NCBI GenBank assembly: GCA_963710205.1
Contig: CAVPZG010000005.1
Coordinates: forward strand, 744,001 to 808,000
Origin: Pacificimonas sp963710205
GTDB lineage: Bacteria > Pseudomonadota > Alphaproteobacteria > Sphingomonadales > Sphingomonadaceae
Reading direction: 5' to 3'
Length of the DNA: 64,000 bases
A program made the translations under genes and the position numbers. This document shows, piece after piece, positions 1-7,870 of this stretch. Each line of letters begins with the position of its first letter. The stretch's first letter is position 1. Below the pieces are notes generated by a model that was given only the letters and a program-made list of their open reading frames with translations, was not told the DNA's origin and searched no databases.

Positions 1-734
1 AGGGCCGCCCCGCCCGGTTCACGGAACGCCGCCTGCTGCAACATGCCGTATTTCAGCGTGACCGTGCGCCAGCCGCAGGTCGCAAACATGTCGTCGAAGC
101 GTGTGAACATGCGGTCCGCCGTCGTGGCGTCCAGCGACTGCCGGTTATAATCGACGATCCACCAGAGATTGCGGATATCGTGCTTGTAGGCCTCGATCAG
201 GCATTCGTAGATATTGCCCTCGTCCAGCTCTGCATCGCCCATCAGCGCGATCATGCGCCCACGCTGGTCGTCCGGCAAATGACCATGAGCGCAGAGATAA
301 TCCTGGATGAGGCTGGCAAAGGCAGTGACTGCGACGCCAAGGCCAACCGACCCCGTCGAGAAATCGACGGGGATCGCATCCTTTGTGCGACTGGGATAGG
401 ACTGCATCCCCCCAAATCCGCGAAAATTCTCGAGCTTTTCGCGCGTCTGGTTGCCAAGCATATAGTGAATGGCGTGGAGAAGCGGCCCCGCATGAGGTTT
501 GACGGCGACGCGGTCATGTGGGCCCAGCGCCGTGAAATAGAGCGCCGCCATGATTGCCGACATGCTGGCGCAGCTGGCCTGGTGACCACCAACCTTCAGG
601 CCATCGACGGAATCCCGCAGGTGATTGGCATTGTGGATCGTCCATGAACTGAGCCACCGGAGACGGTCGTCGATAGCGGCGAGGCGCTGGACCAGATTGT
701 CGTCGATCTGCGAGCTCGCGATGGGCTTTGTCAT
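1..734 (-). CDS. AceE-like (homodimeric-type) 2-oxoacid dehydrogenase E1 / transketolase-family protein, C-terminus cut off by window
   Basis: The minus strand reads open from an ATG at 734 to the window edge, about 244 codons. The translation resembles the thiamine-diphosphate domain of homodimeric pyruvate dehydrogenase E1 (AceE) and transketolases. It has a GGMQSYPSR segment like the GLSSYPHP segment of AceE, then STGSVGLG. The cofactor motif is GDAELDEGN, followed about 25 residues later by IVDYNRQSLD; this corresponds to the GDGEMDE...N...RLDG arrangement that binds Mg-ThDP. AceE enzymes decarboxylate pyruvate in the pyruvate dehydrogenase complex, but this window also carries a full heterotetrameric E1 (pdhA/pdhB), so this protein may act on another 2-oxoacid or be an alternative E1. 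The family assignment is fairly safe and the substrate is not known. The C-terminal part is missing only because of the window edge. Confidence 0.72.
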   Translation of the reverse strand, partial: MTKPIASSQIDDNLVQRLAAIDDRLRWLSSWTIHNANHLRDSVDGLKVGGHQASCASMSAIMAALYFTALGPHDRVAVKPHAGPLLHAIHYMLGNQTREKLENFRGFGGMQSYPSRTKDAIPVDFSTGSVGLGVAVTAFASLIQDYLCAHGHLPDDQRGRMIALMGDAELDEGNIYECLIEAYKHDIRNLWWIVDYNRQSLDATTADRMFTRFDDMFATCGWRTVTLKYGMLQQAAFREPGGAA

Positions 735-801
735 GTAAGGGGCTATAGCGCGGCTTTGAAAAAGGCGAAATGTCGATCAGCGCGATATATCCGCTGACCG
801 A

Positions 802-2919
802 TCAGCGTTGCCTTGCCTCATCCGCATCCTCTTCAAGCTGTTCCAGCGCGCGCTCGATCTCCTCAAGCGCCGCTTCATTGGCGCGAATGGCCCCTTCGCG
901 CGCCAGTTCTTCGGCGCGCTGTTCCATGTCGATATCGTCTAACTCGCCGCGCATCGCCCGTTCGGCGAGACGTTCGCCCGCTTCGCGGTCGCCGCGCACC
1001 CAGTCGATCAGGTCATCGTCGATGCGCCCAATAAGATCGCCCAGATCCGGGAGGTCTTCGCCCGGTTGTTCTGGCGGGGGCACGCGGCGACGCGCCTGTG
1101 CAGCGCGTACTTCAGGTGATGCTGCGATGACGAAATCGCGCCAGATTTCCGCAGGCACGTTGGAGCCTGTCACGCCCCTTGTGGGGCTGTTGTCGTCATT
1201 GCCAACCCAGACTCCGACAACCAGATCGTCAATGAAGCCGATAAACAGCGCATCGCGGTAATCCTGCGTCGTTCCTGTTTTTCCGAATGCCGGAACGGGC
1301 AGTCTCGCGATCCGGCCCGTGCCTTCCTCCACGACGCCACGCAGCAGAACGCGCATATCTTTCAGACGCGGCACGATTCGCGTGTTCGGCAGATCCGCGT
1401 CCTCGATGCCATAAGGTGTGACGGGATAGCGGCCACTGGCGAAGGCCGCATAGGCAGACGTCAGTTCAAGCAGACTGGTTTCCGATGTGCCAAGCGCAAT
1501 GGTGTGGTCGTCCACAAGATCGCTGCCAATGCCAAGGTCGCGTGCCGCGCGCCGTACCGCGCGCGGGCCGACCGCTTCCGTCAGCCGGGCGGCGGCAACG
1601 TTGCTCGATCTGGCGAAGGCCTGTTTGAGAGTGATGTCACCGCCGAATTTTCCGTCGTAGTTGGACGGCGTCCAGTCGCCGATGGTGAGCGGCGCGTCCG
1701 AGACCATATCGTCAGGCTTCATGCCGTCGCGCAGCGCCGCCCAGTAGACGAACGGTTTGAAGGCGCTGCCCGATTGCCGCTTTGCCTGCACGGCGCGGTT
1801 GAAGCTGCTTTTCGCATAGTCCGTGCCACCGACCATGGCGACCACGCGGCCGTCCGGCCGCATGGCGACCAGCGCGCCCTGGCTTGCCGAGGAGCGGGCG
1901 AGCCTCTGGTTCAGGATCCGCTCCGCAGCGCGCTGCAATTGCGGATCGAGGGTCGTTCTGACCTTCACTTCGCCGTAAACATCGCCGACATGGTCCGCCG
2001 CCTGAGGATAGACCCAGTCCGCGAAATAGGAACCAACGGGAATGCCCTTCCGGCCCGGTTTCATCTGCGCGCGCCGGGCGGCATTCCACTCCGCTTCGGT
2101 AATCAGGCCCTGGTCCTTCATGGCGGCGATGACGAGCTTCCCGCGGGCGCGCGCGCCGGCGTAATTCTTTGTGGGCGCCAGCCGTGACGGTGCCTTCATC
2201 AGGCCCGCCAGCATGGCCGCTTCCCCCAAGGTCAGATCTTCGGGCGATTTCGAGAAATACTGCATGGCCGCGGCGCGCAGGCCATAGGCACCATCGCCGA
2301 AGTAAACGCTCGACATATAGCGCGACAGAATTTCGTCCTTCGACAGCCATGCCTCCAGCCACAAGGCGATCAAGGCTTCCTGCGCCTTGCGTTTCAGGGA
2401 ACGGTCGAGGGAAAGAAAGCTTGTCTTTGCAAGCTGCTGCGTGATGGTGCTGCCACCCTGTACGAAGCCGCCCTCCTGCACGTTCACCGACATCGCGCGG
2501 GCAATGCCGCGCGGGTCGATGCCCCAGTGATCGTAAAAACGCCGGTCCTCTATGGCGATGAACGCATTCGGAATATGCGCGGGCAACTCCGAAGCGACGA
2601 CCGGCTCGCCCTTATATGGCCCCCGCCTGGCAATCGCACTGCCATCCGCCGCCTCGATCAGGAGCGCGGGCGTTTCCAACGGTTCAAGTGCCTTGCCAAG
2701 CGGCGCCGTCCAGGCGAGCCATCCGACGAGGAGAATGAAGATAAACAGCAGCGCTGCAAGGATACGCACTGCCCAGCGGCGCTTGCGCCCCGCCGGCGCA
2801 GCGGGAGGCCCGGGCGGCAGTGGCTGCGCCAGAAAGGGATCGCGATAAAGACCGCCACCCGAAGCCGGTTCGGACAGACGCGGGTCGACACCATCGGGGG
2901 CTTTGCGCCAAAATCTCAA
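802..2919 (-). CDS. Penicillin-binding protein 1A family (bifunctional transglycosylase/transpeptidase)
   Basis: This is a 705-residue class A PBP that polymerises and crosslinks peptidoglycan at the outer face of the inner membrane. A proline-rich cytoplasmic N-terminus is followed by one membrane segment at about residues 48-70. A GT51 domain follows, with EDRRFYDHWGID carrying the catalytic Glu, and GSTITQQLAK. The transpeptidase domain has SAFK (SxxK), SSN (SxN) and KTGTT (KTG), so all catalytic motifs are present. The C-terminal ~80 residues are a very acidic, Glu/Arg-rich predicted coiled coil, which is not part of the catalytic fold. The gene stands alone, downstream of tRNA-Ile. An imperfect hairpin at about 776-805 could end transcription. 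Confidence 0.93.
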   Translation of the reverse strand: MRFWRKAPDGVDPRLSEPASGGGLYRDPFLAQPLPPGPPAAPAGRKRRWAVRILAALLFIFILLVGWLAWTAPLGKALEPLETPALLIEAADGSAIARRGPYKGEPVVASELPAHIPNAFIAIEDRRFYDHWGIDPRGIARAMSVNVQEGGFVQGGSTITQQLAKTSFLSLDRSLKRKAQEALIALWLEAWLSKDEILSRYMSSVYFGDGAYGLRAAAMQYFSKSPEDLTLGEAAMLAGLMKAPSRLAPTKNYAGARARGKLVIAAMKDQGLITEAEWNAARRAQMKPGRKGIPVGSYFADWVYPQAADHVGDVYGEVKVRTTLDPQLQRAAERILNQRLARSSASQGALVAMRPDGRVVAMVGGTDYAKSSFNRAVQAKRQSGSAFKPFVYWAALRDGMKPDDMVSDAPLTIGDWTPSNYDGKFGGDITLKQAFARSSNVAAARLTEAVGPRAVRRAARDLGIGSDLVDDHTIALGTSETSLLELTSAYAAFASGRYPVTPYGIEDADLPNTRIVPRLKDMRVLLRGVVEEGTGRIARLPVPAFGKTGTTQDYRDALFIGFIDDLVVGVWVGNDDNSPTRGVTGSNVPAEIWRDFVIAASPEVRAAQARRRVPPPEQPGEDLPDLGDLIGRIDDDLIDWVRGDREAGERLAERAMRGELDDIDMEQRAEELAREGAIRANEAALEEIERALEQLEEDADEARQR

Positions 2920-2980
2920 AATCGTGTTCCGAAACTCATACTGTCATAGTGGAGTAAAACAGCTTGTTCCGCAAGGGTCG

Positions 2981-3055
2981 TGGTGGGCCCGGAGGGACTC
3001 GAACCCCCAACCAAGCCGTTATGAGCGGCCGGCTCTACCATTGAGCTACAGGCCC
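2981..3055 (-). tRNA. tRNA with CAT anticodon, probably tRNA-Ile2 (lysidine-modified)
   Basis: The 75-nt cloverleaf on the minus strand includes an encoded CCA. The acceptor GGGCCTG pairs with CGGGCCC with one T-G pair, the T-loop is GGTTCGAGTCC, and the anticodon loop is CTCATAA with anticodon CAT. The anticodon arm and variable region (GGC-CGCTCATAACGG-CTTGGT) resemble E. coli tRNA-Ile2 more than elongator tRNA-Met, and a separate elongator-like tRNA-Met is present near 60.7 kb. I therefore favour Ile2, which needs TilS to read AUA. tRNA-Met cannot be excluded by eye. Confidence 0.88.
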
Positions 3056-3078
3056 CACCCGACAATCGAAAGCGCCGC

Positions 3079-4104
3079 TTAGCCTTGCACCTGCACCTGT
3101 TCAAGCGGTGTGCCATCGCGCAGTGCCTCGGCAGCGGCAATCACCTCTTCCGTGCTGATTGGCGTCGCGCCGCGCTTCACCAGCGTACCCAGCACTTCAT
3201 CGAACCAGCGGAAAAATTTCGACAGGTCATCGGCATCACGGACGTAAGGCGTATGGCCAGGTTCGACGGATGGCGAATGAAAGCTGATGGATATCAGCGA
3301 TGTGCCTTCATCGAGAAGCTGTTCCACAGCGCGGACAGCCTCGTCCGCGGGTATACCCTCGGGCGTCAGCGCGATACGGCTCAAGAGGCCGCCGCGCGAA
3401 AGGATCCCATTCAGATGCGGCACGTTTCCGGCAAGACGGAAGGCAGCCTCACCGACACTCCTCAGCCGCCCCGTAAAGGTCGAACTCAGCGGCAATTCGA
3501 GCAGACGCTTTTCCGGCCCCGTCCAGTAGGGCAAGGGCTTGATCTTTCGAAAGCTGGGGCCGCCCTCGTCATCATAGTCGAAATAGGGGCGCACCGACAC
3601 ATCCAGCCGGTATCCCAGTTCATCCAGCAGCGCCTCCGTATTGGGGCCAACGCCGTAGCGTCCGGCGCGATAGACAATCGGGCGACTGCCAAACCCGGCC
3701 TCGATGGCCTGGCTGAGTGCCTGTATTTTCGCACGTTCCACGGAGCGTGGCAGGTTACCGGGGAAGCTGTTTTCCTGAACGACCTTTTCAATGAAAGGTG
3801 GATTGACCCATGGATGCAGCTGCGCGCCGATGGTTGCGCCGCCATCATCCTGAAACCCGCGCAGGACGGAAATCGCATCGGGGTCCGTGGCAACGGGATA
3901 ATCCACAAGATAGGCCGGCTTCGCCCCGTAGCCCCGCATCAGGCCATGGATATCCGGAAGCGCCTTTACCGCCTTCACATCGGTCGCATCGCGGCGCCGT
4001 GGCTGTGACCAGTCGAATTCCTCCTCCGTATCGACGAAGATCAGAAATCGCTGACCGAATTCCTTTGGGAAGTGCAGATACTGGTCGTCATTGGGTTTGA
4101 ACAT
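3079..4104 (-). CDS. WalW-like polysaccharide deacetylase family protein
   Basis: This 341-residue protein has an early motif FLIFVDTEEEFDW, which matches the metal-binding Asp region of NodB-fold deacetylases of the WalW type. Later motifs are AQLHPWVNPP (metal-binding His), a YRAGRYG segment, and SISFHSPSVEPGHTPYV near the C-terminus, which would hold the second conserved His. Such proteins remove acetyl groups from surface polysaccharides or related sugars. There is no signal peptide, so a cytoplasmic location is likely. The gene is single, read away from a 216-bp intergenic region with strong RNA hairpins and a 17-bp palindrome, which may act on it. The ribosome-binding site is weak (CAGG just before ATG). 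The substrate is unknown. Confidence 0.72.
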   Translation of the reverse strand: MFKPNDDQYLHFPKEFGQRFLIFVDTEEEFDWSQPRRRDATDVKAVKALPDIHGLMRGYGAKPAYLVDYPVATDPDAISVLRGFQDDGGATIGAQLHPWVNPPFIEKVVQENSFPGNLPRSVERAKIQALSQAIEAGFGSRPIVYRAGRYGVGPNTEALLDELGYRLDVSVRPYFDYDDEGGPSFRKIKPLPYWTGPEKRLLELPLSSTFTGRLRSVGEAAFRLAGNVPHLNGILSRGGLLSRIALTPEGIPADEAVRAVEQLLDEGTSLISISFHSPSVEPGHTPYVRDADDLSKFFRWFDEVLGTLVKRGATPISTEEVIAAAEALRDGTPLEQVQVQG

Positions 4105-4149
4105 GACCTGACCATAGGGCGGAAGCGCTTAACGGGAAAGTAAAGACAT

Positions 4150-4262
4150 GAGGGGCTCCCGGCTGGGGAGGGAGGGAGGAGTAGCCGGGAGCCCGATATC
4201 GATACCGCGGGGGAGGATGCGGTCTATCGACGTCTGCGTCAGGAGGGCAGTGCCCTGCTGCG
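4150..4262 (-). ncRNA. Candidate small RNA (or structured 5' leader) with CU-rich, anti-Shine-Dalgarno hairpin loops
   Basis: Read on the minus strand, this intergenic stretch has three stacked structures. First, a short hairpin GGGCA-c-TGCCC is followed by CCTCCTG. Second, an ACCGC/GCGGT stem (4204-4223) carries a 10-nt loop ATCCTCCCCC. Third, a perfect 12-bp stem (arms 4153-4164 and 4183-4194) carries an 18-nt loop ACTCCTCCCTCCCTCCCC, then CTCATGTCTTTACTTTC. All three expose CCUCC, the anti-Shine-Dalgarno sequence. This layout recalls the alpha-r14 'cuckoo'/CcsR sRNAs of other Alphaproteobacteria; the resemblance is inferred from shape and loop only. It could instead be the leader of the downstream deacetylase gene. 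A TATAGT (-10-like) lies at 4269-4274. Confidence 0.45.
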
Positions 4263-4291
4263 ATGCGCACTATATGGCTGGAATCGAATCT

Positions 4292-4308
4292 ATTGTGCAG
4301 TGCACAAT
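4292..4308. promoter_or_regulatory. 17-bp perfect palindrome, candidate operator
   Basis: ATTGTGCA-g-TGCACAAT is a perfect inverted repeat with 8-bp arms, in the gap between the LysR gene and the deacetylase/sRNA region. On the minus strand it sits where a -35 box would be for the TATAGT at 4269-4274. It is therefore a plausible repressor site for the transcript reading toward 4150. I do not know the regulator. Confidence 0.45.
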
Positions 4309-4320
4309 GATGCAGGGGAG

Positions 4321-5244
4321 CTATGCGCCCAATGCATGGCCGGGAAAATCTAGCGGGTCGGTGACCATTCTTTTCAGGATGAAGTCACGCAGGACCTGCA
4401 TGCGGATCGAGCCGCGCAGTTCCTCTGGATAGACGAAATAGGTCCGGTAAACAGGGCCCTGCTCGTCAGGTAGAACGATCTTCATGTTCTTTGAAGAACG
4501 AATGAGATAACTGGGAAGCGCAGCGATCCCGGCGCCATTCTCGACCGCCTGTGCAAGGCCATAGATGCTGTTGACCGTGAGGGCGGGAACGCGGGGCGGG
4601 CCAGTATTGCCAACCTCCAGGCTCCAGTTGACGCCGCGAATCGGACCCGGCGCAGGCTCACCAAAGCCGACGATGCGATGGCCGGAAAGATCAGCGGCGA
4701 AGCGCGGCTCGCCATTCTTCTCAAGATATTCGGGAGAGGCGCAGAGGCGGTAACGCACGGCCTCAAGACGTTTCGACACCATGCCCTGCTGCGTCGGCGG
4801 TGCGAAGCGGATCGCGATGTCAGCCTCACGCCTCGCCAGATCAAGATCCTCGTCACTGAGCAGAAGGGAGACGTTGATGTGCGGATAGAGCGGCATGAAA
4901 TCGGCGAGCGCCCGGGCAAGCCATGTCGAACCGAAGCTGATGGTCGTCGTCAGACGGATTTCGCCGGTGGGTTTCCCGAGGGACTGTTCGATCGACTGGC
5001 GTGTGCGCTCGATCAGGTCGAAACTCTCGGCTGCTGCCTCCTCCAGCTGCTCCCCCTCGTGCGTGAGGGCGAGGCCCCGCGCGTGCCGATGAAACAGCTT
5101 CGCGCCGAGCGAGTCCTCCAGCGCGCCGATTTGCCGGGATAGCGCAGGCTGGGACATGCCGAGCCGCCGTGCACCCTCCGTAAAGCTGCCGGCCTCCGCC
5201 ACGGCGTGAAAGAGGCGGAGCTTGTCCCAGTCGAACGCGCTCAT
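4321..5244 (-). CDS. LysR-type transcriptional regulator
   Basis: This 307-residue LysR family protein has an N-terminal winged helix-turn-helix (about residues 5-64, with SFTEGARRLGMSQPALSRQI). The substrate-binding domain runs from about residue 93 to 300 (TTISFGSTWLARALADF, then IAIRFAPP). The start lies 3 bp after the trxB stop, so the two genes are almost certainly cotranscribed. LysR proteins usually respond to a small molecule. The pairing suggests a link to redox or thioredoxin state, but the target is not shown. The N-terminus (MSAFDWDKLRLFHAV) is typical of the family and fixes the start. Confidence 0.9.
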   Translation of the reverse strand: MSAFDWDKLRLFHAVAEAGSFTEGARRLGMSQPALSRQIGALEDSLGAKLFHRHARGLALTHEGEQLEEAAAESFDLIERTRQSIEQSLGKPTGEIRLTTTISFGSTWLARALADFMPLYPHINVSLLLSDEDLDLARREADIAIRFAPPTQQGMVSKRLEAVRYRLCASPEYLEKNGEPRFAADLSGHRIVGFGEPAPGPIRGVNWSLEVGNTGPPRVPALTVNSIYGLAQAVENGAGIAALPSYLIRSSKNMKIVLPDEQGPVYRTYFVYPEELRGSIRMQVLRDFILKRMVTDPLDFPGHALGA

Positions 5245-5247
5245 CCG

Positions 5248-6225
5248 TTACTCGGCGGCCTGCCGTGCGGGTTCAGCCTTTTCTTCGGACGCAAGCAGAC
5301 GTTCGGCCTCAAGCGCGGCCATGCAGCCCATTCCCGCTGCCGTGACGGCCTGACGATAGACATGATCCTTCACATCGCCAGCAGCGAAAACGCCGCGAAC
5401 GGATGTTGCGGTGGAATCGGGTGCGGTGCGGATATATCCATCTGCGTCCATGTCGAGCTGGCCCCTGAACAACTGGGTCGCGGGATCATGCCCGATGGCG
5501 ATGAAAAGCCCGTCGATATCGAGTTCCCGGTCAGGCGCGCCATTCGTACCGGACAGCTTCACCCCGGTCACCGAAAGCGGATCATCGCTGCCAAGCACGT
5601 CGGCGACCTGCGCGTTCCAGACCGGCTCGACCTTCTCGTTGGCGAAGAGGCGCGCCTGGTTCGTCGCATCGGCGCGCAGCTCCTCCCGGCGATGAATGAG
5701 ATACACCTTTTCCGCGAAATTGGTTAGGAACATCGCCTCCTCGACGGCCGTGTTGCCGCCGCCGACGACGGCGACCGTCTTGCCGCGGTAAAAGAAACCG
5801 TCGCAGGTGGCGCAGGCGCTGACGCCGAATCCGCGAAATTTCGTCTCGCCCTCAATCCCCAGCCAGCGGGCCTGCGCGCCCGTTGCGATGATGACCGTAT
5901 CGGCCAGGATCGTCCCGCCGGATTCGAGCTTCAGTATCTTCGGGGTCGCTGACAGGTCGACGTCCGTCACGATGTCATCACGAATGTCCGTACCCAGATG
6001 TTTGCATTGCGCCTCCATCTTCATCATCAGGTCGGGGCCCATGATCGAGGTTTCGCCAGGCCAGTTTTCGACGTCCGTCGTGATCGTCAGCTGACCGCCC
6101 GGCTGCAGCCCGCGAATCATCACCGGCGAAAGCGCCGCACGAGCGGCATAGACTGCCGCCGTATAACCTGCGGGGCCAGAGCCTATGATCGCAACTTTTA
6201 CATGTTCGCCTGCCGTCATCGTCAA
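5248..6225 (-). CDS. trxB: Thioredoxin-disulfide reductase
   Basis: This 325-residue FAD/NADPH flavoprotein reduces thioredoxin in the cytosol. The N-terminal FAD-binding GSGPAGYTAA, the redox-active CATC, the NADPH-binding GGGNTAVEEA and the C-terminal FAD motif GVFAAGDV are all present in the normal order. The length is typical of low-molecular-weight bacterial enzymes. It is the first gene of a tight pair with the downstream LysR gene (3-bp gap) and follows the histidine-kinase-like gene by about 60 bp on the same strand. The start MTMTAGEHVKVAIIG could also be the second Met. Confidence 0.96.
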   Translation of the reverse strand: MTMTAGEHVKVAIIGSGPAGYTAAVYAARAALSPVMIRGLQPGGQLTITTDVENWPGETSIMGPDLMMKMEAQCKHLGTDIRDDIVTDVDLSATPKILKLESGGTILADTVIIATGAQARWLGIEGETKFRGFGVSACATCDGFFYRGKTVAVVGGGNTAVEEAMFLTNFAEKVYLIHRREELRADATNQARLFANEKVEPVWNAQVADVLGSDDPLSVTGVKLSGTNGAPDRELDIDGLFIAIGHDPATQLFRGQLDMDADGYIRTAPDSTATSVRGVFAAGDVKDHVYRQAVTAAGMGCMAALEAERLLASEEKAEPARQAAE

Positions 6226-6284
6226 ATCTGTCCTGCCGTGAATCCAGTTCGGGTTTCTGCAGATTTAGGGATGTGGTTCCGCGA

Positions 6285-7718
6285 TTACGAGGCCCTTGCT
6301 TCGGGACCGATTTGCGAAAGAGGAAGCGAAAGACGGAAATCGCCGCGGTCGATCTCAAAACCGCCGCCATTGGCCTCGGCGAGGCGCCGCATGATCCGCA
6401 GGGTGAATGCCAGCCCAAGCAGCGGCGCTTCGCTTTCGTAAGGCGCCTGAATGACATCGCTGAGAAGCGTTTTTTCGTCCCTGCCCCTTAGCGCGGCCGG
6501 TCCCTTAATCTCCACATTGCCCTGCCCCAGTGTCACGACGATCTTCTCATGCGCGTCCGTGAACGCAATGAGCGCCGTCAGTAGCCTGGACATGGCGCGA
6601 TAGAGGGACTGGAATTCCACAGCCATTGGCTGACTGTCCGGCGCGACGTCGAACATGATCCTGATGTCGCGGTCCTCGGCCAGCGGCGCGAAGGAAGCGG
6701 CAAGCTGATCGGCCAGCATTTGCGGCGCGGATCCCGCGGCATCTGTCCCCAGCCTGCCCTCTTCAAGCGCCGCTGCATCTCCCAGCGCATCGACGGCGGC
6801 CAGAAGTCGGTTGGCATCCGCCATGATGGCGCGCGCATCGGCGCGGCAGGGTTCCGGAGCCGGGCCGAGGATCTGCTGCTCGATCATTTCCGCATAGCCA
6901 AGAATGGCGTTGAGCGGCGTTCTCACTTCATGCGCAACCTCGGCAACCGTGGCTGCCGGGACGCCCATCGTACTGGCGTCGCCATCCTGTCGTGCAAGAC
7001 CCCGATATCCCTGAAACAGACCGGTTTCAGGATCGAAAACGGGTCTGCCTGACAACAGGAAGCAGCCGCCATTGCGAAAACAGCCGCGCTGATTGGCGAA
7101 GGCCGTATTGCGGGACAGGGCACGAAGAACTTCCGGACGGTGATCGTAGACAAGCTCCGTCAGCCGGCTCGCTGACGTCGATACCGGCAGTTCGCCCCTT
7201 TCGACAATCAGTCCGTTGGCATCGGATCGCCATGCGAACCAGCCATCCGCATCGGCGGGCTCCGCCCGTCCGCGCATGTCCTGAAACCGCTCGATCCGGC
7301 TGATCAGTTCGCCGACATGATGCCCGCCCTGCCCCGATGCCGGGGTCCGGACCGCCTGTTCAACCGGCGCTGCGGGACGTGCGATGGGGGGCGGTGTCGA
7401 CGGCGCTGCCAAAGCTGCGATATGATCCTGTGCCAGGTCGCTGAACGGACCGGGCACAACGAGCGGCGCGAGCCTGAAGAAACGGCGGAGACGCTGTGAT
7501 GCCCTGTCGTCCACCTGCCTTGAAACAAGCATGTTCCGCTGGGGCGCAGTCATGAGGTCCCGCAATCTTACCAGCTGCCGAAGTGCGACCGTTCTTTGCG
7601 TGAGCCCGCGTTCGTCGGACAGCAGGTCGCAAACCTGCGCGAACGCACGCAGCGCCGTCCGCTCATCTTCGCTGGCAGGCCAGGCCAGCACGGTAGAAAA
7701 ACGATTGTCGAAGTACAT
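6285..7718 (-). CDS. Histidine kinase-like protein with intact phospho-acceptor box but degenerate ATPase domain
   Basis: The 477-residue protein has no membrane segment. Residues 1-130 are helical and unassigned, and about 150-250 resemble a degenerate PAS sensor. A clear HisKA box follows (VAHEVRTPLNAILGYAEMIE, His263). The C-terminal region has the size of a HATPase_c domain but lacks the expected Asn of the N box (SLYRAMSRLLTALIAF) and the DxGxG G1 box. Only a G2-like GLAFTLRIMRRLAEANGG remains. It may therefore act as a phosphotransfer scaffold, phosphatase or pseudokinase. Cytosolic PAS-type kinases of this sort in Alphaproteobacteria (PleC/DivJ/DivL/PdhS group) feed cell-cycle relays, but that is only an analogy. 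It lies upstream of trxB on the same strand. Confidence 0.8.
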   Translation of the reverse strand: MYFDNRFSTVLAWPASEDERTALRAFAQVCDLLSDERGLTQRTVALRQLVRLRDLMTAPQRNMLVSRQVDDRASQRLRRFFRLAPLVVPGPFSDLAQDHIAALAAPSTPPPIARPAAPVEQAVRTPASGQGGHHVGELISRIERFQDMRGRAEPADADGWFAWRSDANGLIVERGELPVSTSASRLTELVYDHRPEVLRALSRNTAFANQRGCFRNGGCFLLSGRPVFDPETGLFQGYRGLARQDGDASTMGVPAATVAEVAHEVRTPLNAILGYAEMIEQQILGPAPEPCRADARAIMADANRLLAAVDALGDAAALEEGRLGTDAAGSAPQMLADQLAASFAPLAEDRDIRIMFDVAPDSQPMAVEFQSLYRAMSRLLTALIAFTDAHEKIVVTLGQGNVEIKGPAALRGRDEKTLLSDVIQAPYESEAPLLGLAFTLRIMRRLAEANGGGFEIDRGDFRLSLPLSQIGPEARAS

Positions 7719-7787
7719 TATGCGCGGTCAGATCCGGAAAGAATGAAAACCCTTTCGCCCTCATAGAGCCAAGGCTTTAACATGGCG

Positions 7788-7818
7788 TTGGCAGATGCCT
7801 TGGCACGGTCTGTAATAT
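7788..7818 (+). promoter_or_regulatory. Candidate sigma-70 promoter for the Lrp/AsnC gene
   Basis: TTGGCA (7788-7793) and TAATAT (7813-7818) are separated by 19 bp in the gap between the divergent histidine-kinase-like gene and the AsnC gene. Transcription would begin near 7825, leaving room for a start codon around 7871. Confidence 0.4.
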
Positions 7819-7870
7819 TCTGCTACGTCGAGAGCATTCGGCGAAAGACTATTACGAAAAGGGCAAGACC

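Noticed and set aside
4152..4179. G-quadruplex on the plus strand (GGGG, GGGG, GGG, GGG, GG runs)
   Set aside because: The last run has only two G and the G-rich stretch is exactly the loop of a perfect 12-bp hairpin, which explains it better as the complement of a CU-rich RNA loop.
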